47,810 bases of DNA, taken from Nitritalea halalkaliphila LW7. Its GTDB lineage: Bacteria; Bacteroidota; Bacteroidia; Cytophagales; Cyclobacteriaceae. The notes below the pieces were generated by a model. It did not search any database and had not been told where the DNA came from. It worked only from the letters and a program-made list of their open reading frames with translations. Position 1 is the first letter of the stretch. Each line of letters opens with the position of its first letter. The translations under genes and the position numbers were made by a program. Shown here piece by piece: positions 35,870 to 44,591 of the stretch. Location of the stretch: assembly GCF_000265075.1 (NCBI RefSeq), contig NZ_AJYA01000037.1:57-47866 (forward strand). The letters are read 5' to 3'.

Positions 35870-37171
35870 ATGGAAATCGCGCATCTTTATGCCCACTATC
35901 TGAGTGCCGAGGGTGTCAGCACGGACACGCGGAGCCTGAAGGCCGGAGAACTGTTTTTTGCCCTGAAAGGGCCGAACTTCGATGGCAATACCCATGCCGC
36001 GGAGGCCCTCGAAAAGGGCGCCCTCGCCGTGGTGGTCGATGACCCGAAGCTGCCGGCCCTCGGAAATGATGCCCGGTACCTGTGGGTGGAGGATGTGCTG
36101 AGCAGCCTGCAAGCCCTCGCGCGCCATCATCGGGAGCAGCTGCAGATTCCGGTGCTCGCCCTGACGGGAAGTAATGGCAAAACAACCACCAAGGAGCTCC
36201 TGCATGCCGCGCTGGCGCGCAAATTCCGCGTGGGGGCGACGTATGGGAATCTCAATAACCATATCGGGGTGCCGCTCACCCTGCTGCGTCTGCCTAAGGA
36301 TACCGAGCTGGCGATCATCGAGATGGGGGCGAATAAACAGGGCGACATTCAGGAGCTTTGTGCCATCGCCCTGCCGACACATGGCCTTATTACGAACATC
36401 GGAAAGGCCCACCTCGAGGGCATGGGGGGCGCTGAGGGGGTCCTCAAGACGAAAACTGAGCTTTTTCAGCACCTGCGCAGCACAGGGGGCATGGTGTTTT
36501 TAAATACCCTGGACCCGAAATTGGTGCACATGGAAAAGCGCTTTCAGCAGGTGTTCACCTATCCGCTTCCGGGAAATCACTTTTCCGCGCAGCTGGTGGA
36601 CGCCGCTCCTTTCGTGCGCTTCACGGTGGAAGGTTCGGAAACGATTCATCCTTCCCGCCTGCTGGGAGCCTATAATTTCGGAAATATCGCCGCCGCCTTG
36701 GCTGTAGCTGCATTTTTCGAGGTGCCGGAACAGGAAGCCATCGCCGCCATCGCTGCCTACACTCCCGAAAATATGCGCAGCCAGGTGCTTGAAAAGCGAA
36801 CCAACACTATTCTCTTAGATGCCTATAATGCGAATCCCTCGAGCATGGAAGCGGCTATTTTGGCCTTCGGCCAAATGGAAAGTCCGAAGAAAAAAATGCT
36901 CATCCTCGGAGATATGTACGAGCTGGGAGAGGAAACGGAAGAGGAACATGCACGCCTTGGGGAGCTGGTGAGCCGCTTTCCATTCGAAGTGATCTGTTTC
37001 ACGGGTCGCCATGTGCAGGCAGCGCTGAGCCGTGCCCCTATGCGCGCGCTTTATTTTCCTGATCCTTTTTCCTTCCGCAACTGGCTCGCAGATTCCGCGC
37101 TGGAGGAGCATTTGATCCTGATCAAAGGCAGCCGAGGCATGAAATTAGAGGGATTGGTAGACTTTATTTGA
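35870..37171 (+). CDS. murF: UDP-N-acetylmuramoyl-tripeptide--D-alanyl-D-alanine ligase (MurF)
   Basis: 433 residues. The N-terminal UDP-binding domain has GVSTDTRSLKAGELFFALKG. The central ATPase has P-loop TGSNGKTTTKELL near residue 101, LAIIEMGANKQGDI and ITNIGKAHLEGMGG. The C-terminal domain has LLDAYNANPSSMEAAI and LGDMYELGEETEEEH. MurF adds D-Ala-D-Ala to complete the muramyl pentapeptide in the cytosol. It is monocistronic or paired with the DUF2461 gene 50 bases on. Confidence 0.96.
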   Translation: MEIAHLYAHYLSAEGVSTDTRSLKAGELFFALKGPNFDGNTHAAEALEKGALAVVVDDPKLPALGNDARYLWVEDVLSSLQALARHHREQLQIPVLALTGSNGKTTTKELLHAALARKFRVGATYGNLNNHIGVPLTLLRLPKDTELAIIEMGANKQGDIQELCAIALPTHGLITNIGKAHLEGMGGAEGVLKTKTELFQHLRSTGGMVFLNTLDPKLVHMEKRFQQVFTYPLPGNHFSAQLVDAAPFVRFTVEGSETIHPSRLLGAYNFGNIAAALAVAAFFEVPEQEAIAAIAAYTPENMRSQVLEKRTNTILLDAYNANPSSMEAAILAFGQMESPKKKMLILGDMYELGEETEEEHARLGELVSRFPFEVICFTGRHVQAALSRAPMRALYFPDPFSFRNWLADSALEEHLILIKGSRGMKLEGLVDFI

Positions 37172-37220
37172 TTCAGAAAGTTCTCTCTTCGGGGGCATAG
37201 ATGCACGAAACAAAACGATC

Positions 37221-37910
37221 ATGGCTACAGCTTACTTGGAATTTCTCAGCGTACTGCGCGAACATAATACAAAGGAATGGATGGATGCCCACCGCGATGA
37301 TTATCAGGCGGTGCGCAAAGCATTTTTGGCGGATGTCGGCCAGCTTTTGGCGGGAGCCATGCAGTTCGAGCCGGGACTGGCGCACTTGCAACCGAAAGAC
37401 TGCGTGTTCCGCCAAAACCGAGATATCCGTTTTTCGGCTAATAAAAACCCATACAAGACAAATTTAGCCGCTTACTTGGCCCTCGGGGGCAAAAAATCGG
37501 AGGGTCCGGGCTACTACATCCATCTCGAGCCAGGGGCCTCTTTTTTAGCGGTGGGCGTCTGGATGCCGCCTGCGCCTATCCTCAAGCAGATTCGTCAGGA
37601 GATCGATTACAATGGGGAGGAACTACAGGGTATCCTAGACAGCCCGAATGTCCGCAGCACCTTTAGGGAAATGAGCGGGGAGCAGTTGAAAACCAGTCCC
37701 AAGGGCTATGCGGCAGATCATCCCCATATCGCACTTTTACGCTATAAAAGTTTTATCATCAGCCGGCCCATTTCAGATGCCAGCGTGCAGAGTGGGCGCT
37801 TCGTGGCGGAGGCATTGGCTGCTTGGGAGGTCGGCAAGCCTTTTCATGATTTTATTTTGCGCGCCAGCGAAGAGAGCGAAGGCGGAGACGGTCTGCTTCC
37901 TATTCTTTAA
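37221..37910 (+). CDS. DUF2461 (TIGR02453-type) domain protein
   Basis: 229 residues from ATG 37221. Family landmarks are the N-terminal FLSVLREHNTKEWMDAHRDD, the central FRQNRDIRFSANKNPYKTNL, YYIHLEPGASFLAVGVWMP and a C-terminal LLRYKSFIISRPISD. The family is widespread and uncharacterised. It is the full usual length. Same strand as murF. Confidence 0.92.
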   Translation: MATAYLEFLSVLREHNTKEWMDAHRDDYQAVRKAFLADVGQLLAGAMQFEPGLAHLQPKDCVFRQNRDIRFSANKNPYKTNLAAYLALGGKKSEGPGYYIHLEPGASFLAVGVWMPPAPILKQIRQEIDYNGEELQGILDSPNVRSTFREMSGEQLKTSPKGYAADHPHIALLRYKSFIISRPISDASVQSGRFVAEALAAWEVGKPFHDFILRASEESEGGDGLLPIL

Positions 37911-37953
37911 AGTGTCATGAAGAAGAGGCGCGGGCAGGCCTGGACGGAACGTA

Positions 37954-38808
37954 CTAAAAAGCTCCGTCGGCATATAATTTTTCTAAAAAGAGTGCCACCC
38001 CATCTTCTTTGTTAGTGGCGGTATGCGCATCGGCCACTTGTAGCACCTCTTCTTGGGCATTGGCCACAGCCACCCCTAGGCCTACGGCGCGCAGGAGCTC
38101 CGTGTCGTTATAATTATCCCCAAAAGCGACGACATCCTCCAGTCCGAAAGTATAAGCTGCTCCTAAAAGCTGACGTAAACCATGGGCCTTAGAGATGGCC
38201 TTCGGTGCCATTTCCAGGTAGGTATCTTTCGAGCGGTAGAGGTGAATCTGCTGGTTTACCAGAGCACGTGCCGCCTCGGTAAATGCCTCTACGGCAGCAG
38301 CTTCCCCCATACACATGACCTTATGCGCCCCTAAACCCCGCTGCTGCCAGTACTGCAGAACCTCTTCTGCCGCGCGGAAGTCGGGCTCCACCTGGGTATT
38401 TCGGATTTCCCGCAGCGTCCACTGATCCTTCGTCGGCTCGTACCAGTGCTCCCCTTGGTAGAGGGAGAGGTGAATGTGCCTACTTTCTGGGAGTGCGAGC
38501 AGCTGGGCACAGACCTCCACCGGAATCGGCACATCTGCCAGCACCTTTTGCTGCGGAGAGGAAGCGGCCTGCTGCCGCGCATCGGGCAGCAAGACATAGG
38601 CACCATTATAACAGATCAGTGCTTCGTGCGGACGCTCTAAGGTACGTAATAGATGGCGCATGGCATCTGGCATGCGGGAAGAAGCGAGGATGAAGGGAAC
38701 CTCTTTTGGAATTTTGCGCATGATGCGCAAAAGGCGATCAGAAAGCTGGCGATCAGCATTTAGGAGTGTCCCGTCGATATCGGTACAGATGGCGCGAATT
38801 CGTCGCAT
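37954..38808 (-). CDS. Cof-type HAD-IIB phosphatase
   Basis: 284 residues from ATG 38808 (MRRIRAICTDIDGTLLNADR). Motif I DIDGTLL contains the nucleophile Asp; motif II is FILASSR; motif III/IV are KAISKAHGLRQLL and VAFGDNYNDTELL. The type IIB cap lies between. These enzymes act on sugar phosphates or cofactors such as FMN or pyridoxal phosphate; the substrate is not readable. It lies 43 bases from the convergent DUF2461 stop. Confidence 0.92.
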   Translation of the reverse strand: MRRIRAICTDIDGTLLNADRQLSDRLLRIMRKIPKEVPFILASSRMPDAMRHLLRTLERPHEALICYNGAYVLLPDARQQAASSPQQKVLADVPIPVEVCAQLLALPESRHIHLSLYQGEHWYEPTKDQWTLREIRNTQVEPDFRAAEEVLQYWQQRGLGAHKVMCMGEAAAVEAFTEAARALVNQQIHLYRSKDTYLEMAPKAISKAHGLRQLLGAAYTFGLEDVVAFGDNYNDTELLRAVGLGVAVANAQEEVLQVADAHTATNKEDGVALFLEKLYADGAF

Positions 38809-38869
38809 GGTAAGGAATAAAGATGTAAAGAGCATTGAAAAGGCGCAGGCTCAAGGGCGGCGGAACAGC

Positions 38870-39382
38870 TTATTTGGCTGCCACCGCTTCGATTTCGATG
38901 CGCAGGTCAGGGTTGGCTAGCGCATACACGCCTACCGTGGAGCGAGCGACCTTATTGGGATTTTCTGTGTTGTTAAAAAACTCTCCGTACGCCTTAAACC
39001 AGGCTTGCCAGTCGATTTCTCCATCCGCGTCAGGAGCCATGTACACGCGCAGGAAAATTACATCTTCTAGGCTATAGTCTTCCTCGGCGAGAGTCTCCTG
39101 AATACGCTTCAGGATGCCGATGCTTTGGGTATAGGTATCGCCATAGCGCTCGGGAGAACCCGGCTCAGCTTCTGCATTTAACACTGGAGCCACTAAGCCG
39201 GAGGTATAGAAATAGCTTTTGCCGGCAGGCACATGTACCCCACGGAGAATACTGGCATCTGGACGGTCTAAGCGCGTGATTTCACCGGCTTCTTCTATGG
39301 AAGTAGCAGGCTGGCAGGCATAGCCCAAAAGTGCGAAGCAGACAAGGGCAAGGGAGCGGTACACAATTCGGTTTAGGATCAT
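38870..39382 (-). CDS. RidA-family (YjgF/UK114) lipoprotein
   Basis: 170 residues. The N-terminal signal has lipobox LGYAC (Cys23), unusual because most RidA proteins are cytosolic. The domain at about 40-168 has YFYTSGLVAPVLNAE, SIGILKRIQETLAEEDYSLE, VIFLRVYMAP and RSTVGVYALANPDLRIEIEA. The catalytic Arg of deaminating RidA appears as Arg in ARSTVGV-type position rather than the usual IRV, so imine deaminase activity is uncertain. Export suggests a role other than classic enamine removal. Confidence 0.85.
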   Translation of the reverse strand: MILNRIVYRSLALVCFALLGYACQPATSIEEAGEITRLDRPDASILRGVHVPAGKSYFYTSGLVAPVLNAEAEPGSPERYGDTYTQSIGILKRIQETLAEEDYSLEDVIFLRVYMAPDADGEIDWQAWFKAYGEFFNNTENPNKVARSTVGVYALANPDLRIEIEAVAAK

Positions 39383-39430
39383 GACGAATGGGGTTCGGGT
39401 ATGAAAAGGAACGGCTACAGGTGATAAAGA

Positions 39431-39452
39431 TAAAAAGGAGTCCGAAGACTCC
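39431..39452 (-). terminator. Rho-independent terminator of the glycan operon
   Basis: Minus strand GGAGTC / GACTCC with a TTCG tetraloop and five T residues, 31 bases past the GH57 stop. Confidence 0.88.
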
Positions 39453-39482
39453 CTCTTAATTCTGGATAAACGGACACAGGTC

Positions 39483-40712
39483 TTAAAGATCGGTTTCGGC
39501 TTTGGCCTTCGCTAAAGCTTTTTTCGCCCGCTTCACGCGCAAAATAAAATCACTCAGCGCATTCATATAGTTGATAAACGCATCATAGGGTGTGTCATAA
39601 GGGCTGAAGTAAGCATGGATGTCCCCATCCGAAAAGAACTTGGTACACATATAGTAAAAGTGATCCGAGGTCTGCAGGTAGGTCCAGTCGCGCTGTATAT
39701 CGTAATCATCAGCCAGCAGTTTCACATCTTCTTCCAGCTCGTATAACTTGGTGAAGGCCTCATTTTGGAGGTCATTACCGAGCCAAGCGGTGAGGTCGCG
39801 CTCTTCGTCAGCCCAGGAAATCGGTACAGGGACCTGAATCGGCGCGATTGGCTTCCCATGTTCAGCTACCTCTGCTGGAGTGGAGAAGGTAAAGGAGGTA
39901 TCCCGCATAATCGCGGCAGGCAGTGCGCGCATAAATTCGAAAATTCCCGAGTCTGCCCACTGATGCTCTCCGAAGGTTTCATAGTCCATGAATAGGTTAA
40001 GGGTCTCCTGTTCAGCGGGAATTTCACGGATCCAGTTGACGAATTTATCCACCGTAAGCGGGTAATCTGGCCAAGTTTTATTGCTAAAACGGAAGGCGAT
40101 GTCATCACTCAACTGAAAATTTTTCAGTAGGACTTTTAGCTTCGGCTGTGAAGCTGCTGTGTAGACGAAATTCGGGGATTTCCAACCGAGGATATGCTTG
40201 GCACCTTCTGTTAGAATGGTGGAATAGCCCATGTCGTAAACCATTTCTCCGATTTTATCTGAGTAGATTAGCTCTGTATTTCGGAAAGTTTTCGGGGTAT
40301 ATCCATGGAAGTGCTTGGCGATTTTCGCACTATGTCGCTCCACCATACGAGAAAATTCCACCTTGCTTTTTAAGGCAGAAAGGGCGTGGCCGTCAGTTTC
40401 TGCTAGTAGTTCTACATGGCCGGTAGCTACCAGCTCGCGAAATGAATCCAAGACATCGGGGGCATACGCTTCGAACTGATCGAGGCAGACCCCAGAGATG
40501 CTGAAGGCCACCTTAAAGCGTCCTTCATGCTCCCGAATCAGTTCAAGAAGCAGTTTATTCATGGGCAGATAACATTTTTGGGCTACCTTGCGCATAATAG
40601 AGCGATTACTGTAATCGTCCCAGTAATAATGATCTTCTCCTATATCAAAAAACCGATACGGCTTTATCCGATACGGCTGGTGTACTTGAAAGTAAAAACA
40701 AATGGTTCTCAT
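39483..40712 (-). CDS. Glycoside hydrolase family 57 protein (alpha-amylase-like)
   Basis: 409 residues. N-terminal FYFQVHQPYRIKPYRFFDIG is the GH57 region 1 (HQP). EVELLAET-type region VELLAETDGHALSAL and the nucleophile-region FRNTELIYSDKIG follow. The general-acid Asp region is LFMDYETFGEHQW. A C-terminal helical domain (LLADDYDIQRDWTYLQTSDH) is typical of the group found with GT4 enzymes. These act on alpha-glucans or maltodextrins in the cytosol. The start overlaps the GT4 stop by four bases; third gene of the operon. Confidence 0.92.
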   Translation of the reverse strand: MRTICFYFQVHQPYRIKPYRFFDIGEDHYYWDDYSNRSIMRKVAQKCYLPMNKLLLELIREHEGRFKVAFSISGVCLDQFEAYAPDVLDSFRELVATGHVELLAETDGHALSALKSKVEFSRMVERHSAKIAKHFHGYTPKTFRNTELIYSDKIGEMVYDMGYSTILTEGAKHILGWKSPNFVYTAASQPKLKVLLKNFQLSDDIAFRFSNKTWPDYPLTVDKFVNWIREIPAEQETLNLFMDYETFGEHQWADSGIFEFMRALPAAIMRDTSFTFSTPAEVAEHGKPIAPIQVPVPISWADEERDLTAWLGNDLQNEAFTKLYELEEDVKLLADDYDIQRDWTYLQTSDHFYYMCTKFFSDGDIHAYFSPYDTPYDAFINYMNALSDFILRVKRAKKALAKAKAETDL

Positions 40713-42001
40713 GATGCAGTATGGTTCTGGTGTAGGGTATCGTAAACTTTAACTAATTTCTCGGCCACATGCTCCCATTTGAGCTTCTTTAACTCTTCGC
40801 TGCCGAGTTCTTTAAACATTTTCGAGATGCTTTCATAGTGCAGCAGCCCGAACATGGCATCGGCCATGGCGTCCACATCCCAAAAATCAACTTTTATCGC
40901 ATTCTGAAGCACCTCGGCCACACCGGACTGCTTCGAAATGATTACAGGCGTATTATGCCGCACGGCCTCAAGGGGAGCGATGCCGAAAGGCTCTGAAACG
41001 GAGGGCATCACATAAACATCGGACATGGCGTACATATCGTCCACGTCCTGGCCTTTTAAGAAGCCTGTGAAGTGGAAGCGCGTGCCCATGCCGAGTTCTG
41101 CTACGCGTTCTATCATCCTGTTAAGAAGATCCCCGCTGCCCGCCATCACAAAGCGGACATTCGGATCGCGGTCCAGCACTTTTTTCGCTGCTTCCACGAA
41201 GTATTCGGGACCTTTCTGGAAAGTAATTCTTCCGAGGAAGGTGACGATTTTTTCGGGCACCTTCTTTTTTACGCTAGATTCGATAATGCTGGCATCCAGT
41301 ACGGCATTATGCAGCACGCTGACTTTGTCTGCAGGAATTCCGTACTTTTCGATAACTACTTTTCGTGTCAAGTGACTGACGGCCACCACATGGTCTGCTG
41401 CCATCATGCCCTCACGCTCGATATCGAAAACCGCACGGTTTACGGACTCCCCCGAGCGATCGTATTCGGTAGCATGAATATGCGCCACCAGTGGCTTCCC
41501 ACTGATTCGCTTCGCCGCCACGCCTGCAGGATAAGCCAGCCAGTCATGTGCATGAATCACATCATGCTCCTTGTCTTTCGCGATTTGTGCAGCGACTAGG
41601 GCATAACGCGACACCTCCTTCATCAGGTCCTTCCCGTACTTACCACTAAACTCAAACTTCGAGGAAAAAACACTTTCATCCACCTCAGCGCCTTCTGACA
41701 TCGCATGTTCCGTGTAGCGGCTAAACTCTTCAGGACCTAAATAAGGCACTAAAAAACTGCTCACTTCTAGGTAGGTGAGACTTTTCCAGATTTCTTTAAA
41801 ACGACGTTCCCTATAATCGATGGTAATCCCACTGGCATTCACGAAATCCGCTAGGGGCTCTTCATCCCCCCATAATTTCGGTACAACAAAAATAATATCT
41901 TGCTTATGGTGCACGAGGCCTTTTACTAAACCATAACAGGCCGTACCTAGGCCTCCAGATATGTGTGGAGGAAACTCCCACCCAAACATTAAAACTTTCA
42001 T
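40709..42001 (-). CDS. GT4 glycosyltransferase, glycogen-synthase-like
   Basis: 430 residues. The N-terminal domain starts MKVLMFGWEFPPHISGGLGT, with GWEFPP typical of the glycogen/starch-synthase-like GT4 group. DVIHAHDWLAYPAG and VAHIHATEYDRSG follow. The C-terminal Rossmann domain has FLGRITFQKGPEYFVEA and the donor-binding EPFGIAPLEAVRHNTPVI, with the E-x7-E motif. A nucleotide-sugar transfer to an alpha-glucan is inferred from the neighbours, a debranching enzyme 12 bases upstream and GH57 overlapping downstream. Confidence 0.9.
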   Translation of the reverse strand: MKVLMFGWEFPPHISGGLGTACYGLVKGLVHHKQDIIFVVPKLWGDEEPLADFVNASGITIDYRERRFKEIWKSLTYLEVSSFLVPYLGPEEFSRYTEHAMSEGAEVDESVFSSKFEFSGKYGKDLMKEVSRYALVAAQIAKDKEHDVIHAHDWLAYPAGVAAKRISGKPLVAHIHATEYDRSGESVNRAVFDIEREGMMAADHVVAVSHLTRKVVIEKYGIPADKVSVLHNAVLDASIIESSVKKKVPEKIVTFLGRITFQKGPEYFVEAAKKVLDRDPNVRFVMAGSGDLLNRMIERVAELGMGTRFHFTGFLKGQDVDDMYAMSDVYVMPSVSEPFGIAPLEAVRHNTPVIISKQSGVAEVLQNAIKVDFWDVDAMADAMFGLLHYESISKMFKELGSEELKKLKWEHVAEKLVKVYDTLHQNHTAS

Positions 42002-42013
42002 GCAATCCTCGAT

Positions 42014-43930
42014 TTATAGGTTCTTAATTTCTCGCATTATGCGTAACAATTCTGCCACAGACCAGGCCTGACTAATAGCGCCTTTCGGACGGTGTGGCGG
42101 ATCTCCATCATAAATCTCTGCCACAGTGCCCACACCATACTGACTCATCACCTCATCGAAAGATGCGATGATTTTCTCCACGAAATGCTTTCCTGCTTTA
42201 CCATGCAAACGCAGATAAGCATCCACAAAAGCTCCCAGCAGCCAGGGCCATACCGTTCCGCAGTGGTAGGCGAGGTCGCGCGTGTACTGATTGCCTTGGT
42301 AGTAGCCTCTGTAGCCGGGATCATCTGGAGAAAGCGTACGCAGTCCCCTAGGAGTGAGCAACTTAGAGCGTATAGTTTCCACGACACGATTCATTTGCTC
42401 CTCTGTCAGCATACTATGGGGCAGCGAAGCTGCAAAGATCATGTTCGGACGAATCACCCAGTCGGCGCCTGATTCCGTCACTAGGTCTGCTAAGAAACCA
42501 CGCTTTTCGTCCCAAAAAAACTGGAGAAAACTTTCCTTCGTCAGTGCGGCGCGCTCCTTGAAACGCTCCTCACCCATGACCTCGTCATAAAAGCAAAGCG
42601 CATTATACCAGAGAGCATTCACTTCCACTGGACAGCCGATTCGCGGCGTAACGGGCCCATCGGAGTTGACTGCATCCATCCAGGTGAGTGCCACGCCTTC
42701 TTCTCCACCGTAGAGCAGTCCATTAACCTGCACCTTAATCGAGAATTCAGTACCCGAAATAAATCCTTCGATAATCGTCAGCATGGCCTCAGCGTAGCGC
42801 TCACGCACAGTTTCTTTATCCCCTGTGTAGCGGATATACTGCTGTAAGGACCAGAAAAACCAAAGCGGCGCATCGATAGAGCGCATATTACGCATCACAC
42901 CACTTCCGACATTCGGAAAAAAAGGGCCCTGCATGTCTGCTACTAAGGTGTCCACCACCTCTAAAAAGGTGCGCTCATCGTCCAAGGCGAGCGTCAAGCC
43001 GGGCGCGGCAATAAATGAATCCCTCCCCCACCAACCAAACCACGGATAACCGGCGATAATATGTGTCTTATGATTCCGCCGCTGTATGAATTGTACGGCA
43101 GAGTTTTTTAAACAATTTTCAAAATTATTTCTCGGCACTCTTCGGGAAAGCTCTTTTTCGAAGGACTGCTGCCTGGTGTCGGGGTCTGCCTCCTGTAGAC
43201 CGGCAGAAAAAATGACAGACTCCCCTTTTGCGATCTCAAATTCAAAATACCCTGGCTGAATTAGGTCTTCCTGATAATCATAGCCCCGCTCTCTTTCTTG
43301 AATATATTCCACATTATGGTACCAGTTCGGAGCATGCACATACTGCATATCCTTATTCACCTGCATAAATAGCGGCTGATATACAGGATAGGGACACATG
43401 GAGATGCCCTGCTTGACCTCCTTAAAGCTAAAGTCTGCTTGCTCATTTTCGCGGACGAGCGTATGGTACCCCCGGAAAGCTAAAAAAGGCTTGATCTGAA
43501 TCTTAGTGGGAGAATGAGCCTCTAACAAGGTATAGCGAATCATGACACGGTCTCGCTTCGTGTCTAAGATCAGCTCTTTCTGGAGGAGGACACCCCCCAC
43601 GCGGTAGGTAAGCTTGGGAATCGGCTCGGTCGTAAAATCTTCGAGGTATTTATGCCCTCGCGGAGAGTAATTTCCGGGAAATTTCGCGATCCCTAAATTA
43701 AAACTCGCCCCACGCTGAATAACCGTTTCATGTACGGTGGCGAGCAGTACATGTAGCTGCTCGTCGATTTGAGGTTGTGGTGCCACTAAAAGTCCATGAT
43801 ACTTTCGAGTATTGCACCCGATTATAGTTGTACTCGTGTAACAGCCACCTCGATTTGTTCTGATAGTCTCTCTTGATAAGGAGTAATTTAGGTTTATCAA
43901 TTGAGTTTTATCAAAATGAATGTAGCTCAT
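42014..43930 (-). CDS. Glycogen debranching enzyme (amylo-alpha-1,6-glucosidase type, GH133-like)
   Basis: 638 residues from ATG 43930 (MSYIHFDKTQLINLNYSLSR); the longer upstream frame runs through the promoter. The N-terminal domain has GGCYTSTTIIGCNTRKYHGLLV. The (alpha/alpha)6 catalytic domain starts near 300, with AGYPWFGWWGRDSFIAAPGL (catalytic Asp), LTWMDAVNSDGPVTPRIGCP and VEVNALWYNALCF, and ends with AEIYDGDPPHRPKGAISQAW. It removes alpha-1,6 branches of glycogen. It is the first gene of the operon, with a clear promoter. Confidence 0.95.
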   Translation of the reverse strand: MSYIHFDKTQLINLNYSLSRETIRTNRGGCYTSTTIIGCNTRKYHGLLVAPQPQIDEQLHVLLATVHETVIQRGASFNLGIAKFPGNYSPRGHKYLEDFTTEPIPKLTYRVGGVLLQKELILDTKRDRVMIRYTLLEAHSPTKIQIKPFLAFRGYHTLVRENEQADFSFKEVKQGISMCPYPVYQPLFMQVNKDMQYVHAPNWYHNVEYIQERERGYDYQEDLIQPGYFEFEIAKGESVIFSAGLQEADPDTRQQSFEKELSRRVPRNNFENCLKNSAVQFIQRRNHKTHIIAGYPWFGWWGRDSFIAAPGLTLALDDERTFLEVVDTLVADMQGPFFPNVGSGVMRNMRSIDAPLWFFWSLQQYIRYTGDKETVRERYAEAMLTIIEGFISGTEFSIKVQVNGLLYGGEEGVALTWMDAVNSDGPVTPRIGCPVEVNALWYNALCFYDEVMGEERFKERAALTKESFLQFFWDEKRGFLADLVTESGADWVIRPNMIFAASLPHSMLTEEQMNRVVETIRSKLLTPRGLRTLSPDDPGYRGYYQGNQYTRDLAYHCGTVWPWLLGAFVDAYLRLHGKAGKHFVEKIIASFDEVMSQYGVGTVAEIYDGDPPHRPKGAISQAWSVAELLRIMREIKNL

Positions 43931-43954
43931 AAGTTTAACGTTTGGAGATTCGTA

Positions 43955-43985
43955 TAAAAATAGTTTTTTGAATCCGAACCGCAAA
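43955..43985 (-). promoter_or_regulatory. Promoter of the glycan operon
   Basis: Minus strand TTTG (43982-43985), 19-base spacer, TATTTTTA (43955-43962). It ends 24 bases before the debranching enzyme start and begins only nine bases beyond the preceding terminator. Confidence 0.7.
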
Positions 43986-43994
43986 CTTTTATCT

Positions 43995-44025
43995 AAAAAA
44001 TAAAGGCTGCCACTGGGCAACCTTT
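43995..44025 (-). terminator. Rho-independent terminator of the small gene
   Basis: Minus strand AAAGGTTGCC / GGCAGCCTTT (one mismatch) with a 4-base loop, then TATTTTTT. It lies about 28 bases after the 44-residue ORF stop, which supports that ORF as a transcribed gene. Confidence 0.75.
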
Positions 44026-44053
44026 AACATCTTATACCACTTCTCATAATATT

Positions 44054-44188
44054 TTACGATTCTTGTTGGAGTTTCTCCAAATTCCGTAAAGACTCTTCGA
44101 ACTTCGCCTGATAAGCTTGTACACATTTTAGATTCACTGGGCGTACTTTTGGCGCGAAAGACTGGGTTTGTAATAATAGAAATGCCAT
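44054..44188 (-). CDS. Small protein of 44 residues, unknown function
   Basis: Begins MAFLLLQTQSFAPKVRPVNL, continues KCVQAYQAKFEESLRNLEKL and ends QQES. The C-terminal half is a charged amphipathic helix with heptad-like Leu and Phe positions. The frame is tidy for an AT-rich region and is followed by its own terminator. I do not recognise a family. It lies between the glycan operon promoter and tRNA-His. Confidence 0.5.
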   Translation of the reverse strand: MAFLLLQTQSFAPKVRPVNLKCVQAYQAKFEESLRNLEKLQQES

Positions 44189-44297
44189 GTGTTCACTGTT
44201 TATGCTTTAGCCTCATCAATTTAAATGCCAACTCCACGTAATAAGTTCATTTGGTTTAAAAATCAAGAAACCAAAAAACCATCCCCTCATAAAACAG

Positions 44298-44321
44298 AAA
44301 ACCCCGCAGCAGCGGGGTTTT
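44298..44321 (-). terminator. Terminator after tRNA-His
   Basis: AAAACCCCGC / GCGGGGTTTT with a 4-base loop, directly after the tRNA on the minus strand and followed by T-rich sequence. Confidence 0.85.
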
Positions 44322-44325
44322 CTCG

Positions 44326-44400
44326 GGTGAAAGACCGGACTCGAACCGGCGACCTCTGGTGCCACAAACCAGCGCTCTAACCAACTGAGCTACAATCACC
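44326..44400 (-). tRNA. tRNA-His (anticodon GTG)
   Basis: Cloverleaf on the minus strand: anticodon arm CTGGT-TTGTGGC-ACCAG, D-arm GCTCAGTTGGTTAGAGC, T-arm GCCGG-TTCGAGT-CCGGT. The extra G at -1 pairs with C73, the hallmark of tRNA-His. The acceptor stem GTGATTG / CTTTCAC has two adjacent T-T mismatches (positions 5-68 and 6-67). CCA is not encoded. A perfect promoter and a strong terminator flank it. Confidence 0.92.
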
Positions 44401-44426
44401 ATTTTCAATCGTCTCCGATTGGAATG

Positions 44427-44457
44427 CAAAAGTAATACGCATTTTTCATTTTCCAAA
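44427..44457 (-). promoter_or_regulatory. Promoter of tRNA-His
   Basis: Minus strand TTTG (44454-44457), exactly 19 bases, TACTTTTG (44427-44434): a full match to the Bacteroidota consensus. It sits 26 bases before the tRNA. Confidence 0.85.
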
Positions 44458-44591
44458 AACTTCTAATCGAAAATACTAGAAAAATACTGACCCTTTCGGA
44501 AAGCAATTGATAATCAGCTATTTTTTTTTGCGCCAGCAAAATGAAAGCGGGCAAGGGAGCTTTTACGTTTTCCTCGCCTGCTCTCCCCTCT

